Assembly: GCF_000615285.1 (NCBI RefSeq)
Contig: NZ_BALU01000004.1
Span: 1-64,000 of the forward strand
Source: Lactobacillus kitasatonis DSM 16761 = JCM 1039
GTDB taxonomy: Bacteria > Bacillota > Bacilli > Lactobacillales > Lactobacillaceae
Direction of reading: 5' to 3'
Length of the DNA: 64,000 nt
Shown: positions 56,292 to 64,000 of the stretch, piece after piece
Numbering within the stretch: the stretch's first letter is position 1
How the letters are laid out: each line of letters opens with the position of its first letter
The notes under the pieces: generated by a model
The model's database searches: none
Told to the model about the DNA's origin: nothing
The model's input: only the letters and a program-made list of their open reading frames with translations
Program-made: the position numbers and the translations under genes

Positions 56292-56975
56292 TTGAATTCA
56301 ATATATTATTTTTTCAACTTTATTATCGGTACTTGTCTTGCATCCCACGCATTGGTTATTTATGAACGGTGGCCTGAAAGAAATATTATTTTTGCTCGTT
56401 CTCATTGCGACAATTGTAAATCTGAACTTTCACTTTTAGATGAAATACCATTGTTTTCGTTTTTGGTTTTAAGAGGTCGTTGTAAATATTGTCAATCTTC
56501 TATTCCAGCAGAATTATTCTTATTCGAATTAATCGGCGGTATTGCCTTTACCACAATTGATTTTAGTAACAAAAATGGCATTTTAACATCAATCTTGCTT
56601 TTTTCATTATTATTAGTGACTATCTCTGATTATAATCAACAAAATTTTGATTTACTTTTCCTTGTTCCAGCTACGTTAATTGCTATCTTTTATAATCAGT
56701 TTTCCAATTATAACCTAATCGATTGGATTTCTTTTATATGCATCATATCTATTCTAGGCTGGAATGTTTTCAAACAAAAAATGGGGTCAGGCGATTTAAT
56801 TATCTATTTAATAATTTCGAGTTACTTCTCTACAACCGTAGCTAATTTCACTTTACTCATCGCTTCTCTTCTAGCAATTATCGTTTTTCTCATTGAGAGA
56901 AACGATAAAAATCAAAGTTTTCCATTCTTGCCCTTCATCTTTACTGGATTGGCATTTACTCAATTTCTAGTATAA
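56292..56975 (+). CDS. comC: prepilin peptidase (type IV / ComC-like, A24 family)
   Basis: Membrane aspartic peptidase that cleaves and methylates prepilin-like proteins for DNA uptake or pilus assembly. It has 227 aa, with a cytoplasmic zinc-type domain with Cys39, 42, 64 and 67 (CDNC and CKYC), followed by several helices. The catalytic Asp113 in TISDYNQQNFD and the GxGD motif MGSGD (Asp168) are present. It starts at TTG 56292 with GAGGTG before it. Alone on the plus strand between two ribosomal blocks, with no com genes next to it. Confidence 0.86.
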   Translation: MNSIYYFFNFIIGTCLASHALVIYERWPERNIIFARSHCDNCKSELSLLDEIPLFSFLVLRGRCKYCQSSIPAELFLFELIGGIAFTTIDFSNKNGILTSILLFSLLLVTISDYNQQNFDLLFLVPATLIAIFYNQFSNYNLIDWISFICIISILGWNVFKQKMGSGDLIIYLIISSYFSTTVANFTLLIASLLAIIVFLIERNDKNQSFPFLPFIFTGLAFTQFLV

Positions 56976-56977
56976 AA

Positions 56978-57012
56978 AAAGAGTTTCTATCAATTAAGAT
57001 AGGAACTCTTTT
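56978..57012. terminator. bidirectional terminator between comC and rpoC
   Basis: 14-bp stem AAAGAGTTTCTATC/GATAGGAACTCTTT (one G-U or mismatch) with T residues on both strands. It ends both the prepilin peptidase and the rpoBC transcripts. Confidence 0.87.
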
Positions 57013-57031
57013 TTGTTAAACAAAACTATTT

Positions 57032-60000
57032 TTACTTAGTCTTGTCCTTTTCTTTCATTTGTTTTTCGATATCAGCAATTGAGTAAACCGAATCTGGCTT
57101 CTTAACGTCAGCTTCGGGTTCCATGCTGCGATATACAGGCATACCAGTACCAGCTGGAATGATCTTACCGATAATAACGTTTTCCTTAAGACCAAGAAGT
57201 GGGTCATTCTTACCTCTGATTGAAGCATCAGTAAGAACACGGGTAGTTTCCTGGAATGAAGCAGCTGACAAGAAACTGTTAGTTTCCAAAGCGGCCTTAG
57301 TAATACCTAAGATTACGCTTTGTGCAGTTGCTGGAATACCACCAGAAATAATTACTTCCTTGTTGCGGTCTCTAAATTGACCGATATCCATTACTTCACC
57401 TGGCAAGATGTCAGTTTCACCCGGGTCAAGTACACGTACCTTTTGAAGCATTTGACGAGTCAATACTTCGACGTGTTTATCAGAAATATCTACACCCTGC
57501 ATTCTGTAGGCCTTTTGAACTTCAGCCAAGATGTACTTTTCAGTAGTCAAAGTATCAGTTACTTGGATCAATTCCTTAGGGTCAATAGAACCAAGAGTCA
57601 ACTTATCACCACAGTGAACAGTATCACCTTCAGCTACGGCAACAGAAGCAGTGTAAGGAACGCTGTAACTTCTAGTATCAATCTTACCCTTAACTGTGAT
57701 TTCACGAGTATGTTCTGCTGGGTTTTCTTGAATTGAATCAACAACACCATCTACTTCAGAAATGGTTGCACGACCCTTAGGGTTACGTGCTTCGAACAAT
57801 TCTTGAACACGAGGCAAACCTTGAGTAATATCTTCAGCACCGGCAACACCACCGTTGTGGAAAGTTCTCAAAGTAAGCTGGGTACCTGGTTCACCAATTG
57901 ATTGTGCGGCAACAGTACCAACTGCTTCACCGACTTCAACTTCTTCACCAGTAGCAAGGTTCATACCGTAACACTTACGACATACACCGTGAGAAGTGTC
58001 ACAAGTAAGAATTGAACGAATCTTAACGTTAGTTACACCAGCATCACAAATCTTGTGAGCCATAGCTTCGTCCATCATGACATCCTTACCGACGATAGTT
58101 TCACCGGTCTTTGGATCCTTAACAGTTTCAGCAGTGAAACGACCAAGTAAACGGTCAAATAATGGTTCAATTAATTCGTCACCTTCCATGATGGCGCTAA
58201 CTGTAATACCACGATCAGTACCACAATCGTCTTCACGGATAATAACGTCCTGAGCAACATCAACCAAACGACGAGTCAAGTAACCTGACTGAGCAGTCTT
58301 CAAAGCAGTATCAGTCATACCTTTACGAGCACCGTGAGTGGACATGAACAATTCAAGCACTGACAAACCTTCCTTGAAGTTTGAGGTAACTGGGATTTCG
58401 AACAAACCACCGTTTGGAGTAGCCATCAAACCACGCATACCAGCTAACTGAGTAAAGTTAGAAATGTTACCACGGGCACCTGAGTCGGCCATGATTGAAA
58501 TTGGGTTACGAGGTGAGTGAATTTGAGCAATTTCGTTTTGGATTTCATCCTTGCATGCATTCCAAATGCTAATTACTCGGTCGTGACGTTCTTGTTCAGT
58601 AATTAAACCACGTCTAAATTGCTTAGAAACAACGTCAACTTGCTTACGTGCCTTAGCTACCTTTTCATCCTTGTCTTGGATTTCAGGAACGTCAGTCATA
58701 CCAATAGTAATACCTGAAGTAGTTGAACTAGTGTAACCTAACTTCTTCAAGTCATCCAAGTATTCTGAAGTTCTTTGAACCTTGTAGTACTTGTAGATAG
58801 TAGCAATAGAATCTGATAAGAAACTACTCTTAAATGGACTATCAATTAAGTCGTCAGCAACTTTATTGATTCTATCCTTAATGTCTTCACCCTCATCTAA
58901 GAAGTACTTAGCATCCAATGGGTTGTTTAAGTTCTTCTCAGTTGGTTCGTTGATGTAGAAGTAATCATCTGGGAACAATTGGTTGAAGACGATCTTACCA
59001 TAAGTAGTAACGAAAATACCGTGTTCATGTCCCTTAGGCCATGGCTTCTTAGGCATAGAATCAGCTGACATACCAATAATGGTGTGATAGTGAATGTCAC
59101 CATTTTCGTAAGCTACAGTTGCTTCTGCTGGTGAACTGAAGATCATGCCTTCACCTTCACGACCACGTTCAGCTTGAGTTAACCAGTAGTTACCCAAAAC
59201 GATATCCTGTGATGGAGTAACGATTGGCTTACCATCCTTAGGAGCCAAAATGTGGTGAGCAGCAAGCATAAGCAAACGTGATTCAGCAACAGCTTCATCT
59301 GAAAGTGGTACGTGGATGGCCATCTGGTCACCGTCGAAGTCGGCGTTGTAAGCTTCACAAGCTAATGGGTGAAGTCTAATTGACTTACCTGGTACCAAAA
59401 CTGGTTCGAATGCTTGGATACTCAAACGGTGAAGAGTAGGTGCACGGTTCAAAAGAACTGGACGTTCCTTAATAACGTCTTCAAGTACATCCCAAATATC
59501 GTCGTCTTCACGGTCGATCTTACGCTTAGCATTCTTAATGTTTGAAGCAATACCACGCTTTACCAACTCGTGCATTACGAATGGCTTGAATAATTCCAAA
59601 GCCATTGGACGAGGAACACCACATTGATAGAACTTCAATTTTGGTGAAACATCGATAACTGAACGACCTGAGTAGTCAACACGCTTACCAAGTAAGTTTT
59701 GACGAAAACGACCTTGCTTACCTTTAAGCATGTGTGAAAGTGACTTAAGTGGACGGTTACCTGGTCCTACAACTGGACGACCACGACGACCATTATCAAT
59801 TAAGGCATCAACAGCTTCTTGAAGCATACGCTTTTCGTTTTGAACGATAATGTTAGGAGCGTTCAAATCAAGCAATCTCTTCAAACGGTTGTTACGGTTA
59901 ATAACACGTCTGTACAAATCGTTCAAATCTGAAGTTGCGAAACGGCCACCTTCAAGTTGAACCATTGGACGAAGATCTGGTGGAATAACTGGAACTGCAT

Positions 60001-60685
60001 CCATAACCATCCATTCAGGCTTGTTGCCTGAGTTCTTGAATGCGTCCAAGATATCCAAACGTCTGATTGCACGAGTACGCTTTTGACCAGTTGCAGTTTG
60101 AAGTTCTTTCTTCAAATCCTTAACTTCTTTGTCAAGGTCAACCTTCTTAAGCAAATCACGGATAGCTTCAGCACCCATCTTGGCAACGAAACGATTACCG
60201 TATTTTGCCTTTTGTTCACGGTATTCAGCTTCAGTCAATAATTGCTTAGGTTCAAGATCAGTATCACCTGGGTCAATTACGATGTATGCAGCAAAGTAAA
60301 TTACTTCTTCAAGCAATCTTGGAGAAATATCCAATACCAAACCCATTCTTGATGGAATACCTTTGAAGTACCAAATATGGGTTACAGGAGCTGCTAATTC
60401 GATGTGGCCCATACGTTCTCTTCTTACCTTTGAAGAAGTAACTTCAACACCACAACGATCACAAACTATGCCGCGGTATCTAACACCCTTGTACTTACCA
60501 CAAGCACATGACCAATCTTTTGTTGGTCCAAAAATTCTTTCATCAAACAAGCCATCTTTTTCAGGCTTTAAAGTACGGTAGTTGATGGTCTCTGGCTTCT
60601 TAACTTCACCATATGACCAGCTTCTGATCTTGTTAGGTGATGCAAGACCAATTTGCATACTTTCAAACTTATTTACGTCGATCAA
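57032..60685 (-). CDS. rpoC: RNA polymerase subunit beta'
   Basis: Catalytic subunit with clamp and DNA-binding functions, 1217 aa. Zinc-binding N-terminus with Cys60, 62, 75 and 78, the active-site [10 protein letters not shown] near residue 450, switch and bridge-helix segments ([24 protein letters not shown]), and the second zinc cluster near 850-900 (DDCGT...[13 protein letters not shown]). The Lys-rich C-terminus is typical of lactobacilli. It starts 15 nt after rpoB. Confidence 0.98.
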   Translation of the reverse strand: MIDVNKFESMQIGLASPNKIRSWSYGEVKKPETINYRTLKPEKDGLFDERIFGPTKDWSCACGKYKGVRYRGIVCDRCGVEVTSSKVRRERMGHIELAAPVTHIWYFKGIPSRMGLVLDISPRLLEEVIYFAAYIVIDPGDTDLEPKQLLTEAEYREQKAKYGNRFVAKMGAEAIRDLLKKVDLDKEVKDLKKELQTATGQKRTRAIRRLDILDAFKNSGNKPEWMVMDAVPVIPPDLRPMVQLEGGRFATSDLNDLYRRVINRNNRLKRLLDLNAPNIIVQNEKRMLQEAVDALIDNGRRGRPVVGPGNRPLKSLSHMLKGKQGRFRQNLLGKRVDYSGRSVIDVSPKLKFYQCGVPRPMALELFKPFVMHELVKRGIASNIKNAKRKIDREDDDIWDVLEDVIKERPVLLNRAPTLHRLSIQAFEPVLVPGKSIRLHPLACEAYNADFDGDQMAIHVPLSDEAVAESRLLMLAAHHILAPKDGKPIVTPSQDIVLGNYWLTQAERGREGEGMIFSSPAEATVAYENGDIHYHTIIGMSADSMPKKPWPKGHEHGIFVTTYGKIVFNQLFPDDYFYINEPTEKNLNNPLDAKYFLDEGEDIKDRINKVADDLIDSPFKSSFLSDSIATIYKYYKVQRTSEYLDDLKKLGYTSSTTSGITIGMTDVPEIQDKDEKVAKARKQVDVVSKQFRRGLITEQERHDRVISIWNACKDEIQNEIAQIHSPRNPISIMADSGARGNISNFTQLAGMRGLMATPNGGLFEIPVTSNFKEGLSVLELFMSTHGARKGMTDTALKTAQSGYLTRRLVDVAQDVIIREDDCGTDRGITVSAIMEGDELIEPLFDRLLGRFTAETVKDPKTGETIVGKDVMMDEAMAHKICDAGVTNVKIRSILTCDTSHGVCRKCYGMNLATGEEVEVGEAVGTVAAQSIGEPGTQLTLRTFHNGGVAGAEDITQGLPRVQELFEARNPKGRATISEVDGVVDSIQENPAEHTREITVKGKIDTRSYSVPYTASVAVAEGDTVHCGDKLTLGSIDPKELIQVTDTLTTEKYILAEVQKAYRMQGVDISDKHVEVLTRQMLQKVRVLDPGETDILPGEVMDIGQFRDRNKEVIISGGIPATAQSVILGITKAALETNSFLSAASFQETTRVLTDASIRGKNDPLLGLKENVIIGKIIPAGTGMPVYRSMEPEADVKKPDSVYSIADIEKQMKEKDKTK

Positions 60686-60700
60686 AAGTTTAACCTCCTA

Positions 60701-63700
60701 CTATTTAGAAACTTTACCGTCAGATTCGTCTGCAGGAGCTACTAGCTGGTCTGCAGTCTTTTCATTATCTTCTGATTTTCCAGTTTCTTCGGCTAACTTC
60801 TTCTTTTCTTGTTCTTCTGCCATACGTGACAAAGTATCGATGTTCAAGTGTTCACTTGATTCTTCATCCATGTCACGAAGTTCAATTTCCTTGTGGTTCA
60901 TATCAAGAACACGAATGTCCAAACCTAATGATTGAAGTTCCTTTACAAGAACACGGAATGATTCAGGTACACCTGGCTTAGGAATTCTTTCGCCCTTAAC
61001 GATAGCTTCGTATGCTCTTACACGACCAACAACGTCATCTGACTTGTAAGTCAAAATTTCTTGCAAGGTGTAAGCAGCACCGTAAGCTTCAAGAGCCCAA
61101 ACTTCCATTTCACCGAAACGCTGACCACCGAATTGAGCTTTACCACCCAAAGGTTGTTGAGTAACCAATGAGTAAGGCCCAATTGAACGAGCGTGGATCT
61201 TGTCGTCAACCATGTGAGTAAGTTTCAAGTAGTGCATGACACCAACTGATACACGGTTGTGGAATGGTTCACCGGTACGACCATCGTAAATAACAGTCTT
61301 ACCATCTTTATCAATACCAGCTTGGCGAACAGTATCCCAAACATCGTTTTCGTTTGCACCATCAAATACTGGAGTTGCAACGTGAATACCTAATTGACGA
61401 GCAGCAGCACCCAAGTGCAATTCAAGAAGCTGTCCAATGTTCATACGTGATGGAACACCCATTGGGTTCAAACAAATGTCTACTGGAGTACCATCTGGAA
61501 GGTATGGCATATCTTCTTCTGGAACAACTGCGGCAACAGTACCTTTGTTACCGTGACGACCAGACATCTTGTCACCAACTTGGATCTTTCTCTTTTGTGC
61601 AATGTATACACGAACCATAGTGTTTACACCTGGAGAAAGTTCGTCGCCGGCTTCACGAGTATAAACCTTAACATCTTGAACGATACCGCCACCACCGTGT
61701 GGTACACGAAGTGAAGTATCACGAACTTCACGAGCCTTTTCACCAAAGATAGCGTGAAGTAATCTTTCTTCAGCAGATAATTCAGTTACACCCTTAGGAG
61801 TTACCTTACCTACCAAAATATCACCATCGTGAACTTCAGCACCAACACGAACGATACCATCAGCATCAAGGTCCTTTAATGCATCTTCACCGATGTTAGG
61901 CAATTCTCTAGTAATTTCTTCAGGACCAAGCTTAGTATCACGAGCTTCTGATTCGTAGTCTTCGATACTAATTGAAGTGTAAACATCATCCTTAACCAAA
62001 CGTTCTGAAAGCATGATGGCATCTTCGTAGTTGTACATGTTCCAAGTCATGAATGCGATCAATGGGTTTTGACCTAAAGCAAGTTCACCATGATCCATAG
62101 TAGGACCGTTAGCAATTACATCGCTTACGTCAACATGATCACCTAACTTAACGTTAGGAGTTTGGTTGTATGACTTAGAGTTGTTTGAACGACGGTACTT
62201 TTCAAGAGTGTACTTGTCCAAAGTACCATCTTCACGTCTAATACGGATTTCGTTAGCATCAACGTATTCAACAGTACCTGCAGCCTTAGCAATTAAAGCG
62301 GCACCTGAATCGTGAGCTGCACGATATTCCATACCAGTACCAACAAGTGAACCGTGTGGGTTGATCAAAGGAGCAGCCTGACGTTGCTGGTTGGCACCCA
62401 TCAAAGCACGGTTGGAGTCGTCGTTTTCAAGGAATGGAATACATGCTGAAGCAACTGAAACAACTTGCTTAGGAATAACGTCCATGTAGTCAATCTTGTC
62501 TGGAGTAACTTCGACGTTATCTTCCTTTTGACGAGCCAAGATAAGCTTTTCCTTAAATGAACCATCATCGTTCAAAGGAGTGTTAGCACCGGCAATGATG
62601 TAGTTATCTTCTTCGTCAGCAGTCAAGTAGTCGATCTTATCAGTTACCTTGTGGGTATCCCAAGAAACACGACGGTATGGAGTTTCAATGAAACCATACT
62701 TGTTAATGATTGCGTATGAAGCAAGTGAGTTAATCAAACCAATGTTAGGACCTTCAGGTGTTTCAATAGGACACAAACGACCATAGTGAGTATAGTGAAC
62801 GTCACGAACTTCATATCCGGCACGATCACGAGTCAAACCACCAGGCCCTAAAGCTGACATACGACGCTTGTGGGTCAATTCACCTAATGGGTTGTGTTGG
62901 TCCATGAACTGTGAAAGTTGTGATGAACCGAAGAATTCCTTGATACTTGCAACAATTGGACGAATGTTGATCAATTGTTGTGGAGTAACAGTTGATGGAT
63001 CTTGGATTGACATTCTTTCACGAACAACACGTTCCATTCTTGCTAAACCAATTCTGAATTGGTTTTGAAGAAGTTCACCAACACGACGAATACGACGGTT
63101 ACCCAAGTGGTCGATATCATCAGTAGTACCAATCTTGTCTTGTAATGCAAAGAAGTAGTTGATTGAAGCCAAAACATCAGCTGGAGTCAAATGCTTAACG
63201 TCTGCAGCAATGTGACCATTAGACATCAACTTAACTTCACGTTCTGGGTCAACCTTTGAGTAAACCTTAATTTCTTGAACAGTAATAGGATCTGGTAAAA
63301 CACCTTCCTTTGAAGGTTGGTAAGTTACCATCTTGAAGTCATCACGATCAAGGTATGGAGCAAGCTTGTCCATTATTTCGTGGTTAACAACAGTACCCTT
63401 CTTAGCAATAATTTCACCAGTATCTGGATCAGCTAAAGTTTCAGCTAAGGTTTGACCGTACAAACGGTTCTTAAGTGAAAGCTTCTTGTTGATCTTGTAA
63501 CGACCAACTGGTGCCAAGTCATAACGACGTGGATCAAAGAAACGGGCATATAGCAATGAACGTGATGAATCAGTAGTCTTTGGTTCACCTGGACGAAGTC
63601 TTTCGTAAATGTCCTTCAAAGCTTCAGCTACACGTGAGTCAGCTGGGTTCTTGTGAACATCCTTGTCCAAAGTAAATTGCAAAGTATCGCTTTGACCAAA

Positions 63701-64000
63701 CATATCAATAATGTCGCTGTCAGAGCCAATACCCATTGCTCTAATCAAAACTGTAAGTGGCAACTTACGAGTACGGTCAACACGAACAAATGAAACATTC
63801 TTAGCGTCAGTTTCATATTCAAGCCAAGCACCACGGTTAGGAATAACAGTAGTACCAAAGATTTGACGACCGTTCTTGTCGTAATCGCCAGAGTAATATA
63901 CACCTGGAGATCTTACCAATTGTGAAACGATAACTCTTTCGGCACCGTTAACGATGAATGAACCTGATTCAGTCATCAATGGTAAATCGCCAAAGAATAC
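60701..64000 (-). CDS. rpoB: RNA polymerase subunit beta (partial, 5' end outside window)
   Basis: The frame is open to the window edge (reading [15 protein letters not shown]), so the start and roughly the first 110 residues are missing. 1099 codons plus the stop are seen. The rifampicin region reads [29 protein letters not shown], which is the wild-type, sensitive form. The downstream catalytic segments [11 protein letters not shown] and [18 protein letters not shown] (as [14 protein letters not shown]) are intact. The C-terminus is long and Glu/Lys-rich. No leader or promoter is visible because the 5' end is beyond the window. Confidence 0.97.
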   Translation of the reverse strand, partial: VFFGDLPLMTESGSFIVNGAERVIVSQLVRSPGVYYSGDYDKNGRQIFGTTVIPNRGAWLEYETDAKNVSFVRVDRTRKLPLTVLIRAMGIGSDSDIIDMFGQSDTLQFTLDKDVHKNPADSRVAEALKDIYERLRPGEPKTTDSSRSLLYARFFDPRRYDLAPVGRYKINKKLSLKNRLYGQTLAETLADPDTGEIIAKKGTVVNHEIMDKLAPYLDRDDFKMVTYQPSKEGVLPDPITVQEIKVYSKVDPEREVKLMSNGHIAADVKHLTPADVLASINYFFALQDKIGTTDDIDHLGNRRIRRVGELLQNQFRIGLARMERVVRERMSIQDPSTVTPQQLINIRPIVASIKEFFGSSQLSQFMDQHNPLGELTHKRRMSALGPGGLTRDRAGYEVRDVHYTHYGRLCPIETPEGPNIGLINSLASYAIINKYGFIETPYRRVSWDTHKVTDKIDYLTADEEDNYIIAGANTPLNDDGSFKEKLILARQKEDNVEVTPDKIDYMDVIPKQVVSVASACIPFLENDDSNRALMGANQQRQAAPLINPHGSLVGTGMEYRAAHDSGAALIAKAAGTVEYVDANEIRIRREDGTLDKYTLEKYRRSNNSKSYNQTPNVKLGDHVDVSDVIANGPTMDHGELALGQNPLIAFMTWNMYNYEDAIMLSERLVKDDVYTSISIEDYESEARDTKLGPEEITRELPNIGEDALKDLDADGIVRVGAEVHDGDILVGKVTPKGVTELSAEERLLHAIFGEKAREVRDTSLRVPHGGGGIVQDVKVYTREAGDELSPGVNTMVRVYIAQKRKIQVGDKMSGRHGNKGTVAAVVPEEDMPYLPDGTPVDICLNPMGVPSRMNIGQLLELHLGAAARQLGIHVATPVFDGANENDVWDTVRQAGIDKDGKTVIYDGRTGEPFHNRVSVGVMHYLKLTHMVDDKIHARSIGPYSLVTQQPLGGKAQFGGQRFGEMEVWALEAYGAAYTLQEILTYKSDDVVGRVRAYEAIVKGERIPKPGVPESFRVLVKELQSLGLDIRVLDMNHKEIELRDMDEESSEHLNIDTLSRMAEEQEKKKLAEETGKSEDNEKTADQLVAPADESDGKVSK

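Overview
The window is a stretch of a low-GC Gram-positive chromosome, and the encoded proteins point to a Lactobacillus of the acidophilus/helveticus/crispatus group. The evidence is AT-rich DNA, the aminopeptidase PepC, a non-discriminating GluRS without a GlnRS partner in view, tandem PstB ATPases, an ECF transporter core behind the ribosomal superoperon, and strong GGAGG ribosome binding sites, several before TTG or GTG starts. Nearly every gene lies on the minus strand. I see no CRISPR array, tRNA, rRNA, insertion sequence or prophage.

Layout from left to right. 0-2.6 kb holds dnaX, the small SRP RNA and tadA. 2.7-4.4 kb holds a small membrane protein, an RsmC-like methyltransferase and a voltage-gated-like K+ channel. 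4.5-5.6 kb is rplL and rplJ behind an L10-type leader. 6.1-11.1 kb is the phosphate operon pstSCAB1B2-phoU. 11.2-13.6 kb is rplA, rplK, nusG, secE and rpmG. 13.7-18.6 kb is a metabolic and unknown region: a DXS-like thiamine-diphosphate enzyme, a gluconokinase, two unknown proteins and a sigma-factor-like protein. 18.7-24.9 kb is the conserved run dut-radA-gltX-cysS-mrnC-rlmB. 25-34 kb is mixed: PepC, a polynucleotide-kinase-like protein, two histidine phosphatases, a cation diffusion facilitator, TauE/SafE, HAD and DJ-1 proteins, and a FetAB-like exporter. 34-39 kb is rpsI, rplM, a secreted protein, truA and ecfT-ecfA2-ecfA1. 39-53 kb is the S10-spc-alpha superoperon (rpsJ to rplQ, including secY, adk, infA, rpoA). 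53-56 kb is the str operon (rpsL-rpsG-fusA). 56.3-57 kb is a prepilin peptidase. 57-64 kb is rpoC and most of rpoB, cut by the window edge.

The window is dominated by the translation and transcription machinery. Its control signals are unusually readable: TTGATA-17-TACAAT and TTGATT-16-TACAAT promoters that share an identical 17-nt core before rpsJ and rpsL, an L10 leader with an internal terminator, a repeated GTGGGAG...CCRCA element before both rplK and rplA that looks like an L1 operator, and a GC-rich structured leader before rpsJ.

Six frame lesions in five genes (phoU, rplA, gltX twice, rplN and a HAD gene) each look like the loss of one or two bases, mostly from a short run of the same base. 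Three of these genes are essential or close to it. This pattern fits sequencing or assembly error better than real pseudogenes. The biological leads I rate highest are the DXS-like enzyme, which lacks the glyceraldehyde-phosphate-binding residues of true DXS, and the P-loop kinase with an uncharacterised C-terminal domain.
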